Shown: positions 29,649 to 39,094, counted from the first letter of the stretch. The stretch is DNA of 64,000 nt from Pseudomonas fulva NBRC 16637 = DSM 17717 (GCF_000730565.1 NZ_BBIQ01000005.1:1-64000); one strand, 5' to 3'. The notes: generated from the sequence alone by a model not told the origin. Translations and numbers: made by a program.

Positions 29649-30311
29649 ATGTACAAAATCTTGATTGCCGACGATCACCCGCTGTTTCGCGAAGCGATCC
29701 ACAACGTCATCAGTGACGGGTTTCAGGGCAGTGAAATCATGGAAACCGCCGACCTGGACAGTGCGCTGACGCTGACCCAGGACCATGACGACCTCGACCT
29801 GATCCTGCTCGACCTGAACATGCCGGGCATGCATGGCCTGAACGGGCTGATCACCTTGCGCAACGAGGCACCTACCACCCCGGTGGTGATCGTCTCGGCC
29901 GAGCAGGAGAAGCAGGTGGTGCTGCAAGCCATCACCTACGGTGCGGTGGGCTTCATCACCAAGTCCTCGCCGCGCGCGCAGATGATCGAGGCGATCGAGC
30001 AGATCCTCAACGGCAACGTGTACCTGCCGCCGGATATCATCCGCGCGCAGAAAAGCAGCAGCCGCCGCCTGAGCGATGCCCCAAGCTTCCCGCCGGAAAT
30101 GCTCCAGGCCCTGACGCGCAAGCAGTTGCTGGTGCTCGAACGCATGACCAAGGGCGAATCGAACAAACAGATCGCTTATGCCTTGGACATCGCCGAAACC
30201 ACCGTCAAGGCCCACGTCTCGGCCATCCTGCGCAAGCTGAACGTGCACAACCGGGTGCAGGCCATCCTCAGCGCCGGCGACATCGACTTCGCTGACTATC
30301 TACGGCGCTGA
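29649..30311 (+). CDS. pedR1: LuxR/NarL-type response regulator PedR1 (AgmR/ErbR/ExaE-like)
   Basis: A 220-residue two-component regulator with Asp55 as the phosphorylation site ([15 protein letters not shown]), Lys in [10 protein letters not shown], and a LuxR helix-turn-helix ([32 protein letters not shown]). Its counterparts activate alcohol dehydrogenase, cytochrome c550 and pqq genes in pseudomonads. AAGGTGAAAAGG lies upstream. The 3' end overlaps the convergent pedS1 gene by 12 bases. It is the most likely reader of the TACCWWGG elements, together with PedR2. Confidence 0.92.
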   Translation: MYKILIADDHPLFREAIHNVISDGFQGSEIMETADLDSALTLTQDHDDLDLILLDLNMPGMHGLNGLITLRNEAPTTPVVIVSAEQEKQVVLQAITYGAVGFITKSSPRAQMIEAIEQILNGNVYLPPDIIRAQKSSSRRLSDAPSFPPEMLQALTRKQLLVLERMTKGESNKQIAYALDIAETTVKAHVSAILRKLNVHNRVQAILSAGDIDFADYLRR

Positions 30312-32954
30312 CCCCCAAGGGGCCCGGGAGGCCAGCAAGTGGCTCATGGCGGTCTTGAGTTTCATGGGCCGTACGGGCTTGTGCATCAGCGTATGGCCTC
30401 GCTCACGGATCTGTTGCTTGAGTTCATTGCTGTAGTTGGCGGTGATCATCAGCGCAGGCAGCGGCCGGGCACGGCGGGCATTGATACGTGCCACGGCGTC
30501 GACGCCAGTGCAGTCGTCATCGAGGTGATAGTCGGCAATCAGCAGGTCGGCATCGGCGTGGTAGTTCTCCACCTGACGGGCCAGGTCCTGCTCCGACAGT
30601 GCCGTGATCACGCAACAGCCCCAGCCTTCGAGCAGTGTGCGCATGCCGGCACAGATGGCAGCGTCGTTGTCCAGCACCCACACCCGGGCCCCACGCAGGC
30701 ACTCGAGCATCGGCTGGCATACGGCATGCTCGGGCCGTGCAATCGGGACGGCGGTGCTCAGCGGCACTTCCACGGCGAATACTGACCCCTTCCCGGGCCA
30801 GGAGCGCACGGCAATACGGTGGCCGAGGATGCCGGCAATCTTCTCGACGATGGCAAGCCCCAGGCCCAGGCCGCGATCCTGATCCGGCCGCTGCACGGCG
30901 CCACGCTTGAATTCCTGGAACATTTCCTCCAGATGCTCCTCGGCAATGCCGATACCGGTGTCCCACACCTCGATGCGCACGCAACCTGCCTGGCGGCGAC
31001 AGCCCAGCGCCACGCGCCCGCTGGGGGTATAGCGGATGGCGTTGCTGAGCAAGTTGCGCAGGATCCGCGCCAGCAGCTGGATATCGCTGCGCACCACGAC
31101 CGAGCAGCTTACGAAGTGCAGGGCCAGCCCCTCGCTGCGGGCGACGTGGGCATACTCTGCCGCCAGGTTGTCCATCAGTTCCGCCAGGGCGAAGGGTGCC
31201 ACGTCGGCTGTGATGACGCCGGCATCGAGCTTGGAGATGTCCACCAGCGTTCCCAGCAGGTTCTCGACGTCTTCCAGGGAGTTGCTGACATTACGCACCA
31301 GCTGTGCACTGGCCAGCGGATCGCGGCGCTCGAGCAAGGCGCTGGTGAACAAGCGCGCCGCGTTCAGTGGCTGCAGCAGGTCATGGCTGACCGCGGCAAG
31401 GAACTTGGTCTTGGACAGGTTGGCCTGGTCAGCCTCGTGCTTGGCCTCGCGCAAACGCGCCTCGGCACGTCGCCGTTCTTCGATCTCCCGTAACAACTGT
31501 TCGTTGAGGCTGGTCAACTCGGCCGTACGCTCACGGACCCGCAGCTCCAGGTGCTGATAAGCCTGGTGCAGCGCCTGGGCGGTGTTGCGCCGTTCGGTGA
31601 TGTCACGGATCAACACGAAGATACCGACCACCTCGCCAGAGGCCAGCCGATTGGGCACATAGGAGCGCAGCATGTGGCGCTCCTGGCCGTTGATGTTGGT
31701 TTCCGGAAATTCGAACGTGACGCTCTCCCCTGCCAGCGCCCGCGCCACATAGGCTTCAAGGCGCTGATAATGCTGCTCGCTATGGGCCTGGCGCAGGCTC
31801 TGGCCCAGCATCAGCCCACTGGGCCAGCAATACCATTGCTCATAGACCTTGTTGGTGAACTCATACACCAGGTCGGCGTTGAGGTAGGCGATCAGTGCCG
31901 GCACATGGTCAGTGATCAGCCGGATCCAGCGCTCGCTTTCGCTGAGGGCCTCGGCATGCAGGTAGCGTTCGGTGATATCGGTAAACGTGTTGACGAATCC
32001 GCCAGTGGGCAGTGGATGCGTGCGGATCTCCAGCATGCGCCCGTCGAACAGGCGTTGCTCGCACTCGTGCACGATACGCCCGTTGTCGTCGCGGCTTTCG
32101 GGCGTGAGCAAACGCAGCTCGCTGTCGGCAATCACGTCGGCGAAGGGACGGTGCGCAGCGACCGGGGCCAGCCCGCTCAGCTCCAGGAACCGGCGGTTCC
32201 ACAACTCCAGGACACCGTCCGCGTTGACCATGGCCACGCCTTGGGACAGGTTGTCCACCGCCCGCTGCAACAGGTGCGATTTCTGCGCCACCGCCTGTTC
32301 CCTGCGCAGGGTTTCGCTGAGTTTGACCTCGGTGATGTCGGTGAACAGGATCACCCGGCCACCCTCGCAGGTGGGGCGCTCGTTGACCTGCAGCCAGCGG
32401 CCATTGTGCTGTCGGTACAACAGATGTTCGTCGGCAGGGCCGCGCGGATCCTCGCTGAACAGGCCGCTGCTGGTCATCAGCCTGCGCACGTCGACCAGGC
32501 GCATGCCGGGAATGATGCGCACGCGGCGGTTCTCCCAGAAAGCCTTGAAGCGGCTGTTGCACAGCACCATGCGCAGGTTTCGGTCGAACAGGATGAACGC
32601 GTCGGAAATGCTTTCGATGGCATCGATCAGGTGCTGGTGCGCGGTTTCAGCGCGCAGACGCGCTTCGCTGAGCAGTTGGTTGCCCGCCTTGAGTTCGGCC
32701 ATGGCCTGGTTCAACGCATCAGTGCGCTCGCGCACCTGCTCGGCCAGCACCACCGAATGCTGGAAGGCCGCATAGGGATCGCTCCCGCGCGTGACACCCG
32801 ACTCGATGCGCTCGATCAGCGCGGCGTTGATCCGTTGCAGCTTGCGGTTTTCATAGCGAAGCTGCGCCAGTTCGGCCTGCACGTCATTGCCCGGGGCGGG
32901 TTCGGTTGCGGGCAATGGCAACCCCGGTGAAGGTCTGGTTGATGTGCATACCAT
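30300..32954 (-). CDS. pedS1: Multi-PAS hybrid histidine kinase PedS1 (ErcS-like)
   Basis: A soluble sensor kinase of about 884 residues with no membrane helix. Order: an N-terminal coiled coil, three PAS domains (about 100-210 [15 protein letters not shown], 225-340 [15 protein letters not shown], 350-460 [13 protein letters not shown]), a HisKA domain ([17 protein letters not shown]), HATPase ([19 protein letters not shown]) and a C-terminal receiver ([17 protein letters not shown]). Its kinase half closely resembles the ErcS'-like gene at 10048-11775. I prefer ATG 32954 because GGAG lies nine bases before it; another ATG at 32969 has no clear site. The gene overlaps the end of the FIST gene by about 71 bases, which suggests coupling. 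Confidence 0.88.
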   Translation of the reverse strand: MVCTSTRPSPGLPLPATEPAPGNDVQAELAQLRYENRKLQRINAALIERIESGVTRGSDPYAAFQHSVVLAEQVRERTDALNQAMAELKAGNQLLSEARLRAETAHQHLIDAIESISDAFILFDRNLRMVLCNSRFKAFWENRRVRIIPGMRLVDVRRLMTSSGLFSEDPRGPADEHLLYRQHNGRWLQVNERPTCEGGRVILFTDITEVKLSETLRREQAVAQKSHLLQRAVDNLSQGVAMVNADGVLELWNRRFLELSGLAPVAAHRPFADVIADSELRLLTPESRDDNGRIVHECEQRLFDGRMLEIRTHPLPTGGFVNTFTDITERYLHAEALSESERWIRLITDHVPALIAYLNADLVYEFTNKVYEQWYCWPSGLMLGQSLRQAHSEQHYQRLEAYVARALAGESVTFEFPETNINGQERHMLRSYVPNRLASGEVVGIFVLIRDITERRNTAQALHQAYQHLELRVRERTAELTSLNEQLLREIEERRRAEARLREAKHEADQANLSKTKFLAAVSHDLLQPLNAARLFTSALLERRDPLASAQLVRNVSNSLEDVENLLGTLVDISKLDAGVITADVAPFALAELMDNLAAEYAHVARSEGLALHFVSCSVVVRSDIQLLARILRNLLSNAIRYTPSGRVALGCRRQAGCVRIEVWDTGIGIAEEHLEEMFQEFKRGAVQRPDQDRGLGLGLAIVEKIAGILGHRIAVRSWPGKGSVFAVEVPLSTAVPIARPEHAVCQPMLECLRGARVWVLDNDAAICAGMRTLLEGWGCCVITALSEQDLARQVENYHADADLLIADYHLDDDCTGVDAVARINARRARPLPALMITANYSNELKQQIRERGHTLMHKPVRPMKLKTAMSHLLASRAPWGSAP

Positions 32955-34047
32955 TGAACTGTTCTCCATAGGTGTTGAAGCCCATCACCCGCTGCTCGCG
33001 CAGAAAATCACCCACCGCCGCCAGGCCTTGCTGGGTCTCCAGCTCCAAGCGGCGCAAAAAACAGTCGCAGCCGATGGTGAGCATCAGCGGACCCAGGCGT
33101 TGCTGCAGGCCATCGAACAGCTGCTGCAGGTTCGGCAGCAACGGGCCGGGTGTCATGGGCGTGAGCACAATGCCGTTCTCTACCGCACAGTAGAAGCTCA
33201 GGCTCAGATCGGCATGCACCTGCTGGATGGCCCGCACGTAGTACCGGTTGTGCATGCGCACGGCCAGCGGGTGGGCGGCAAACAGCCTGTGGTCCAGGGC
33301 GCTGACGGGCACCCCGATATGGCGTGCATATTCTTCGGCCGCAGGCTCGGCATTGAGCTCATACACCCGTCGCTGGGCGCTGTCGGCGCCGGTGACCACC
33401 AGTTTTTCCTGCCGTGGCTCAAGGTGGTGGGTGGTGAACACTTCGAAGTCCAGCCAGGTATTGACCAGCACCACCACGGCAGCACCGTGGTGAAACGCCC
33501 CGCCATAGAAGACGTGGGTCCGTGTCAGGTAGTTGTCGTCCCCGGCCGAGCCGCCAAAATGCGGGATATCGCCCAACGCTGCGCTCAGGGCCGCCAGCAC
33601 CGTCTCTTCACGGCTGGACAAGCCATCGAGCAAGGTCAAGGCGAAGCTGTGCCCTTTGATCTGGGCCAAGGCGTTGCCGCGACAGCTGCCGACCAACCGC
33701 TCGACCATCTGCTGGGCGTCGATCAGGCTGAAACGCTCCATTTCGTCGATCAGTTCGGTGGCGATGGAAAAATGCCGGTGATCAAAACCTACGGCCGTCA
33801 CGCAACTGCGCCCATAACCCAGCGGCGTGATTTCCCCCGCACTGGTGCACCCGACCAGCGGGATGCCGCCAAAGCCTTGTTCAAGGGCCTGGCCCAAGGC
33901 CTGCAGGTCGTACTCGGCGGTGCAGAAGAACAGCACGAAGCCCAAGTGCGGATGCAGCAGTTGCCGCGCCAGTTCCTGAGCCGCCACGCGTGCATCGCTG
34001 GCCTGGGACATGGCGCTGACCACGCCCTCGTTATGTGCCTGCTGCAT
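32884..34047 (-). CDS. FIST-domain sensor protein
   Basis: A 387-residue soluble protein with an N-terminal FIST domain (LLHPHLGFVLFFCTAEYD, GCTSAGEITPLGYG) and a FIST_C domain ([37 protein letters not shown]). FIST domains are thought to bind small ligands and deliver the signal to attached or neighbouring kinases. Its end overlaps pedS1, so it probably provides the input for PedS1. I chose ATG 34047 with GGAG seven bases upstream, rather than the TTG at 34062. Confidence 0.85.
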   Translation of the reverse strand: MQQAHNEGVVSAMSQASDARVAAQELARQLLHPHLGFVLFFCTAEYDLQALGQALEQGFGGIPLVGCTSAGEITPLGYGRSCVTAVGFDHRHFSIATELIDEMERFSLIDAQQMVERLVGSCRGNALAQIKGHSFALTLLDGLSSREETVLAALSAALGDIPHFGGSAGDDNYLTRTHVFYGGAFHHGAAVVVLVNTWLDFEVFTTHHLEPRQEKLVVTGADSAQRRVYELNAEPAAEEYARHIGVPVSALDHRLFAAHPLAVRMHNRYYVRAIQQVHADLSLSFYCAVENGIVLTPMTPGPLLPNLQQLFDGLQQRLGPLMLTIGCDCFLRRLELETQQGLAAVGDFLREQRVMGFNTYGEQFNGMHINQTFTGVAIARNRTRPGQ

Positions 34048-34108
34048 CGGGGTCTCCGGCAAGGGCTGGCTGAGCGGTGAGTGTACGAAGCATGGGCCAG
34101 GGTTCGAA

Positions 34109-34126
34109 TGCTACTTGCGTAGCGGG
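34109..34126. promoter_or_regulatory. Possible PQQ-cluster element upstream of the FIST-pedS1 unit
   Basis: TGCTACTTGCGTAGCGGG: the TGCTACTT half agrees with other copies, but CGC replaces the central TGG. About 62 bases before the FIST start. Weak. Confidence 0.35.
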
Positions 34127-34321
34127 TGCACGCGTCGATGGGCGTAGTGGTGAGCTACTGACGCACGCTATTGCTGGAGGAGGCGAATGCCCTGGGTGGC
34201 CCAGAACGTCCGGTAGCAGCACTGCCCGAGCCTCCATGCACTGGCGAAACGATCCCCGCACCATCGCAAGATCATCCAGGCAGTCGTCAGAGCGCCTCTC
34301 GCACGCTCAGCTACCGCCCTT

Positions 34322-34735
34322 TCACTGTCCGTCGTCGCGTGACGGAAATTTGGGCGTTTCCTGCTTGGATCCTCCCCGTTTTGCCTTAGCTGCCGCAGGG
34401 CTTCTTCCTCGTTTCGGTTCAGCCTGTGCGGGTGTATCGGTCAACGACACCGGGTTAATTCCCCCCCGGGGATTGAGCACAATACCCATCCGCAGCCCAA
34501 AAAGACGCAGCACAGCCTCCAGGGTGCCGAGTTTGGGGTTGGATTTCCCACTTTCGAGTTCATACAAGCTTTTCGTGGACATCTTGCACATCGTTGCAAA
34601 GGTCTCTTGATCCAGACCGGTGACTTCGAGCCGCAAGCGGCGGATGGATGCGCCGATCGAATCAAGCCCCAAGGCGTTGCGCTGGGCGATCTCCTCCACA
34701 AGCTGAGCACGCTGTTCGGGCTGTAATTTTTTCAT
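34322..34735 (-). CDS. hipB: HipB-like antitoxin with helix-turn-helix domain
   Basis: A 137-residue DNA-binding antitoxin. A Cro/C1-type helix-turn-helix (LDQETFATMCKMSTKSLYELESGKSNPKLGTL) occupies about residues 35-90, followed by a lysine/alanine/arginine-rich tail (PKRGRSPAAAKAKRGGSKQ) that is unusual for HipB and may contact DNA or the toxin. It is expected to neutralise HipA and repress the promoter through the three repeats at 36060-36166. Its ATG overlaps the hipA stop by four bases. The order hipA-hipB is the reverse of E. coli hipBA. Confidence 0.85.
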   Translation of the reverse strand: MKKLQPEQRAQLVEEIAQRNALGLDSIGASIRRLRLEVTGLDQETFATMCKMSTKSLYELESGKSNPKLGTLEAVLRLFGLRMGIVLNPRGGINPVSLTDTPAQAEPKRGRSPAAAKAKRGGSKQETPKFPSRDDGQ

Positions 34736-36048
34736 CTCAACCCCCACTGTGCGAGTCGCTTGTCCAGGTCATTGACCGGCAAAGAGGCTGCATTGCGTAC
34801 CGACTCGGGGACACCCGTCAGCAGATCGGGCAACGCCCTGAAGCCATCAGCCGCATTCATCAACCGTTGCAGCAGCACATCGGGATCGGTGTAACCGGCC
34901 AGTTCAGCGCAATTGTCCCTCCAGTTGGAGGAACCCTTGCGCTCGGCCACCCACTTCGTCGTCCGTGTGACGCCCTCTTCGTCAAGGATCATTGGCGCAA
35001 GGTCATAGATCGGGGCCAAACGAAACTTTCCATTTTCACGGATGATGGAGATGTTTCGTCCGTGGTTATCGGTATTGCCCAGAATGCGATTGAGCAGATC
35101 GCGCCGTACGTACTCGAACACCAAGTCCTCTATCTCATCCTGCTGGCCGTTGTGGGTCCACAGCTCCACCAATCGGTGAACGACTTCAGCATGGGTCATC
35201 ACCTGCCCATAACCGGTAATGCCGCAGATTGAATACACCGACTCCAGTGGCACCCGCTCCACTACGCCATTCACGACTCGGCGATCAAAGCGCGGCATCC
35301 ACAGGCTGGGCTTGACTGCCTCCTCGAGCATCAAGCCCTCAGTGGGAACCGTATCAAGTCCCAGGGCCGCCACCGCGTTGTAGTAATGGAACTCGGTGCG
35401 CAGGATATCGTTATCGCGCTCACTCCCTTTATTGCGCGCGAACTTGATCAGCCAGTGTTGACGCGCTTGGTTATCGGCAAGCATTGCATCAGCGTATAGC
35501 GCACCGTCGTGGGCTTGGGTCATAAGCAGTTTGGGGGCTTGCCCGTTGGCACCGGTAGCGCCACCCAACGCCGCACCGGTTTCAAAGGCGTACTCCAGAA
35601 ACTCATTCGTCCTGTTCACGACTTCAAGGCGCGCGAATGCCTCTTGTCGACCCGGCTGCAGATCCTCTACCGACTCCTTGATCCGCAAATGCCCGACGGG
35701 GGCCGGTGTGAAACGCTTCAAAAGGTACAGCCCCATTTCCATACCTTCGGGTTTGGATCGCGCGTAACGCGATTCAAGGGACTCTTTGGCAGCGCCAGAA
35801 GGAATGAGGTCGTATAGAAATGCCGGATAGCCTTTCCCGCGGTGGTGATCCCAATTCAAGGGCAGGCCAACGCTCAGCGCCCGTTCGCAACGATCTTCCA
35901 TGCAATCAAAGTTTGCGATGATGTAGTCGTCGTCATAGGCCACCAGGCACGCACCCTCAGCAACACGCTCAGGGTTCTCAAACGTAAGCGTGGCCGCGTC
36001 GGCCCATGTGCCCTCAAAAAAAGCTTGAATGACGAGCTTGAGCGGCAT
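34732..36048 (-). CDS. hipA: HipA-family serine/threonine kinase toxin
   Basis: A 438-residue HipA kinase. The N-terminal subdomain (LVIQAFFEGTWADAATLTF) precedes the kinase core. The catalytic-loop sequence RILGNTDNHGRNISI supplies the Asp and Asn, and APIYDLAPM is the metal-binding DFG-like segment. The GGATGANGQAPKLLM stretch corresponds to the glycine-rich nucleotide loop. E. coli HipA phosphorylates glutamyl-tRNA synthetase and induces growth arrest. Targets of this divergent homologue are unknown. AGGAGATTGAC precedes the start at 36048. A promoter overlapping the operators can be drawn just upstream. Confidence 0.9.
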   Translation of the reverse strand: MPLKLVIQAFFEGTWADAATLTFENPERVAEGACLVAYDDDYIIANFDCMEDRCERALSVGLPLNWDHHRGKGYPAFLYDLIPSGAAKESLESRYARSKPEGMEMGLYLLKRFTPAPVGHLRIKESVEDLQPGRQEAFARLEVVNRTNEFLEYAFETGAALGGATGANGQAPKLLMTQAHDGALYADAMLADNQARQHWLIKFARNKGSERDNDILRTEFHYYNAVAALGLDTVPTEGLMLEEAVKPSLWMPRFDRRVVNGVVERVPLESVYSICGITGYGQVMTHAEVVHRLVELWTHNGQQDEIEDLVFEYVRRDLLNRILGNTDNHGRNISIIRENGKFRLAPIYDLAPMILDEEGVTRTTKWVAERKGSSNWRDNCAELAGYTDPDVLLQRLMNAADGFRALPDLLTGVPESVRNAASLPVNDLDKRLAQWGLR

Positions 36049-36059
36049 GTCAATCTCCT

Positions 36060-36083
36060 AATCAGTACTGCAATGCTGATTAG
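36060..36083. promoter_or_regulatory. HipB operator 1 (24-bp imperfect palindrome)
   Basis: Begins AATCAGTACTGC and ends TGCTGATTAG; it differs from operators 2 and 3 at a few positions. It starts 12 bases before the hipA ATG and would cover the transcription start. Confidence 0.75.
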
Positions 36084-36110
36084 AATAGTCCCCGGGTCAA
36101 TAACCGGCAA
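36082..36110 (-). promoter_or_regulatory. Candidate hipA promoter
   Basis: On the minus strand, TTGCCG (36105-36110) and TATTCT (36082-36087) are separated by exactly 17 bases. The -35 lies within operator 2 and the -10 touches operator 1, so a bound repressor would block polymerase. Confidence 0.5.
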
Positions 36111-36125
36111 TAAAATGCTGACTAA
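36102..36125. promoter_or_regulatory. HipB operator 2
   Basis: AACCGGCAATAAAATGCTGA plus four more bases (CTAA). Its start is 42 bases from that of operator 1. Confidence 0.75.
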
Positions 36126-36142
36126 CAGCCTGAACTTTGAAA

Positions 36143-36166
36143 AACCGGCACTAAACTGCTGGTTTT
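36143..36166. promoter_or_regulatory. HipB operator 3
   Basis: AACCGGCA and TGCTGGTT are inverted with one mismatch around TAAAC-type spacer. Its start is 41 bases from that of operator 2, so all three lie on the same face of the helix. Confidence 0.75.
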
Positions 36167-36354
36167 AATTGCTTGCCGCATGCATTGGGTGCTGTCCTGA
36201 CGGCTGGGAAGCGTCCGGCGGGCAAGTGAGCGTCAACAGCGTTGTGCGTGCAAGCATCATTCGGGCTGCAGCGCTGCACCGCCATCAGGCGCCTGACCCT
36301 GAAGGTCTGGAATACCACGCAAGCCCCGTTGAACACTGCGCCTGCGCCACATCG

Positions 36355-37545
36355 TTACCACGTCAGCACCGCACCCACGGCAAACGTATCGGTGTCTTCG
36401 TTCTGCTCGCGAGTCTCATGGCCCTCAATGGAAAACTGGTTGTACTCGGCCACCAGCTTGAGGTTGTCGTTGATGTCATGGAACAGCGCCACCCCGCGGG
36501 TTTGATAATCGGCACCGCTGCCTACCGCGCCGTTGCCGTCGTCCTTGGTCTTGCCGTAGGAAAGCGCAACCCGGTTCTTGCCGACCTTGTAAGAGGCTTG
36601 CAGCAGGTAGCCGTCGCTGTCCACGTTGCGCAACACCGGTTCGCCGGCATTGTTGGTGAAGAACGGGTTGATGCCCTTGGCCTGGAAGCCGGACCCGGTC
36701 AGGGACAGCCCGCCCAGCTTGGCCTGCACGCCATAGCCAAGCCCTTTTGAGGTGACAGACCGCACCGCGTCGTCAGTGTTGTCGGAGGTCTGGTAGCTGC
36801 CGTTTAGCCAGCTGTAGATGTGTGCGCCTGCCAGGTCGAACTGGTACGTGATCTCGGACTCGGTGCGGGGGTTCTTCTGGTAGGCCTTGCCCGTGGGGCT
36901 GCTGTCATTGGTGTCGACCGGGTCCATGATCCCCACGGCGATACGCAGGCCCTCCATGACCGGGGTACGGTAGGTGATTTGCGAGGTCGGGAACGGGTAC
37001 GGGTAGCCGCTGCCGATGTTGCCGAACGATACCCCACCGCCATCGACAAGACCCAGCGTGTCACTGACCTGGCCGTAACCGGCGAGCAACTCGTCGAGCA
37101 GGATGTTCGAGCGGGCGAACAGCCCGAAGTCCTTGCCGATGAGCACCTCGCCCCATTCAGGGTTGGCCACAGTACCGTAGAACTGCCGGACATCGATGGC
37201 CGTGTCGGTACCCGTGCTTTCGCTGTCGTTGATGGTGACCCAGAACGAGGCACGGGCACCGAGCTTCAGGTCATTGACCTGCTTGCCCATGTTGAACCCC
37301 AGGTAATTGGGCAGAAAGCCCATCTTCACCCGAGACTGGCGGCGGTCGAACTGCTCACCTTCACGGTCGACCTTGCTGTTGACGTAGAACGCGTTGATAT
37401 AGCCGTCGGTGGAAAAGGTGGTCTGGTTCTGGTCGTACAACATGATCTCGGCTTGCGCCAGGGAACTCAGGCTGACAGCCGCAAGGCTGGCGATGGCAAC
37501 TGCCAGGTAACGAGGCCGCAGAGACTTGTTTTTATTGTTGTGCAT
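36355..37545 (-). CDS. Outer-membrane porin (Gram-negative porin family)
   Basis: A 396-residue porin with a signal peptide (LAVAIASLAAVSLSSLAQA) and a beta-barrel sequence ending in Trp (GAVLTW). The barrel has alternating strands (SRVKMGFLPNYLGFNMGK, VLIGKDFGLFARSNILLDELLAGYG) and a long acidic loop. It belongs to the general-diffusion porin type of beta-proteobacteria and pseudomonads. The substrate is unknown. Its nearness to the ped island and a possible copy of the cluster element upstream suggest uptake of alcohols or related compounds. ATG 37545 has TTGGAG upstream. Confidence 0.87.
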   Translation of the reverse strand: MHNNKNKSLRPRYLAVAIASLAAVSLSSLAQAEIMLYDQNQTTFSTDGYINAFYVNSKVDREGEQFDRRQSRVKMGFLPNYLGFNMGKQVNDLKLGARASFWVTINDSESTGTDTAIDVRQFYGTVANPEWGEVLIGKDFGLFARSNILLDELLAGYGQVSDTLGLVDGGGVSFGNIGSGYPYPFPTSQITYRTPVMEGLRIAVGIMDPVDTNDSSPTGKAYQKNPRTESEITYQFDLAGAHIYSWLNGSYQTSDNTDDAVRSVTSKGLGYGVQAKLGGLSLTGSGFQAKGINPFFTNNAGEPVLRNVDSDGYLLQASYKVGKNRVALSYGKTKDDGNGAVGSGADYQTRGVALFHDINDNLKLVAEYNQFSIEGHETREQNEDTDTFAVGAVLTW

Positions 37546-37610
37546 GGCGCGCTCCAAACGGGGGACAGAGGGTCGGAGGCGATTATCGAAAGGTGGGTAG
37601 CGGTCAGAAA

Positions 37611-37627
37611 CGCTGCTTTGGCGCAGC
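37611..37627. promoter_or_regulatory. Possible PQQ-cluster element upstream of the porin gene
   Basis: CGCTGCTTTGGCGCAGC, a palindromic site about 66 bases before the porin start. It shares GCTGCTTTGG with the 20291 copy. Weak evidence that the porin belongs to the same regulon. Confidence 0.4.
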
Positions 37628-37805
37628 ATCGAGCCTGCTTGCGAAGGGCGTGCAAGGCCCGGTGGTTTGGGACCACTACGGGCTAGGCCGGGTCGTGCGA
37701 CCTAGGGCTTACGCATCAATGATGGACACCGAAGATCGGCACGAAAGTGGCCGAGCGTATGAACGGGACAGCTGACCAGACAGGGCCTGCCTGGCCTCTG
37801 GCGGG

Positions 37806-38405
37806 TCAGGAAGCGAGCATCGATCCCCGCTGCGCACGTGCTGTGGTAAAGCGATGAGGTTGCTGCCAGGCCAGCGTGGCCTGAACATCGGTAGCCGCCT
37901 GCTTGACCTTCTGCGTCCATTGGTCGTCTTTGGGGCAGACCACTACCACGCGAAAACCATGCTCGAGCCCCTCGAGCCGTACACCTTCGGAGTCGTCCAC
38001 ATGCAGGTCGATGTCAAACGCCGAGGGCAGCTTGGAGGGCGAGTTGACCAGCCCCCGCTGGCCCAGCATGTGCTGGTGGCGGTCGCTGTTGACCACGCCA
38101 TCGACGCGGATACCGTACAGCAGCAACCATCGGCGGATGTAGGCCGGCGTGCGTCCGGACGATGTGTAGATCCACACGCTGCAACCCTGGCGGCGCAGGT
38201 CGCTGATCAATTCGCGGGTACCGCTGCGCAGTGGCTCGCCCAACCAGCGGTGGACGAAGCTCGGCAGCCGGTCCGGCTCGGCTTCGGCGTGCTCGGGCAG
38301 GCAGGCCAAGGTATCGTCGATGTCGAACGAGATGCGCACTCGCGCTTGACGTACAGTGCTTTCGAGCACCGCTCGGCAGCGCTGCCAGGCTAATCCGCGA
38401 CTCAT
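37806..38405 (-). CDS. HAD-superfamily phosphatase-like protein
   Basis: A 199-residue protein with the HAD motif I ISFDIDDTLAC (Asp-x-Asp-x-Thr), a motif II IYTSSGRT, and a C-terminal DLHVDDSEGV motif IV. The compact size and the YIRRWLLLYGIRVDGVVN segment suit a small C1-capped or uncapped phosphatase of unknown substrate. Its ATG overlaps the stop of the Fic-like gene by four bases, and GAGGAG lies upstream. The Fic and HAD pair might act on one modification (addition and removal of a phosphoryl or nucleotidyl group), but this is inference from coupling. Confidence 0.8.
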   Translation of the reverse strand: MSRGLAWQRCRAVLESTVRQARVRISFDIDDTLACLPEHAEAEPDRLPSFVHRWLGEPLRSGTRELISDLRRQGCSVWIYTSSGRTPAYIRRWLLLYGIRVDGVVNSDRHQHMLGQRGLVNSPSKLPSAFDIDLHVDDSEGVRLEGLEHGFRVVVVCPKDDQWTQKVKQAATDVQATLAWQQPHRFTTARAQRGSMLAS

Positions 38406-39094
38406 CGAAGGCTCCTCTCGCGCAGGGGGGTTGGCAGGAAAAACGTCTCGGGCGCCGGGGCATGGGCTTCCAGGAAGGCGGCGTACTTTTTCTTGATCTT
38501 GGGCAGCTCGTACAGCGCCTTGACGCCGTGCTTGGCCGAGTTGCGGATGACTGACGAGGGATTGAAGTAGCCTTCGGCGTTCTCGAGCGACAGCACGAAT
38601 GGCGGCAAGCCTGCGCGCATCAGCAGATAACTGACGATCAGCGAGCCGGTACGGTTGTTGCCTTCGATGAACAGCTGTGGCTTGCTGAGGATGCGCACGT
38701 ACACGCCAGCTGCGCGCTTCCATATCGAATCGCTGCCATAACCGCAGTACCAGTTGTACAAGTCCTTGATGCCGCCTTCGACGTTGTTGAAAAAATGGGT
38801 TTCGGTAGCCGCCAGGTGCGCAGCGAACTCCTGGCGGCGGGCGGCGTCGGTGCCACAGAGCACCGTGGCGTTGATTTCCAGCATCAGGTTCACCTGCTGC
38901 AGGTGAAACAGGTCGATACCGCGCGCCACGTAGTGATCGACCAACGCGTAGCCCTCCAGCACGTTGCACAGCACCTCGTCGGTGAACGGGTCGCGAGGTT
39001 CGGTGAAGTGGCGGCTGAGCTCGGCGAAATGCGCCTGCACTTGGCGCAGGGCGTGCTCGACGGCGTTGAGATCCAGGCGGGGCGTCGCTGGCAT
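38402..39094 (-). CDS. Fic-like protein with substituted catalytic histidine
   Basis: A 230-residue all-helical protein with a Fic core. The canonical His-x-Phe-x-(Asp/Glu)-Gly-Asn-Gly-Arg-x-x-Arg loop reads QLFIEGNNRTGS at residues 140-151. Gln140 replaces the catalytic His, Asn147 the last Gly and Ser151 the final Arg, while Phe142, Glu144, Gly145, Asn146 and Arg148 are kept. Fic proteins normally transfer AMP or related groups. The rest of the fold is intact (KRAAGVYVRILSKPQLF), so this looks like a divergent subclass rather than a decaying gene. It follows pstB by 88 bases in the same direction and is translationally coupled to the HAD gene. Confidence 0.78.
   Translation of the reverse strand: MPATPRLDLNAVEHALRQVQAHFAELSRHFTEPRDPFTDEVLCNVLEGYALVDHYVARGIDLFHLQQVNLMLEINATVLCGTDAARRQEFAAHLAATETHFFNNVEGGIKDLYNWYCGYGSDSIWKRAAGVYVRILSKPQLFIEGNNRTGSLIVSYLLMRAGLPPFVLSLENAEGYFNPSSVIRNSAKHGVKALYELPKIKKKYAAFLEAHAPAPETFFLPTPLRERSLR

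Noticed and set aside
31551..32930. 459-codon plus-strand frame opposite pedS1
   Set aside because: Antisense to three PAS domains and a kinase core; no domain of its own.
36169..36354. Gene between the hip operators and the porin
   Set aside because: Short frames on both strands have no ribosome-binding site or recognisable sequence.
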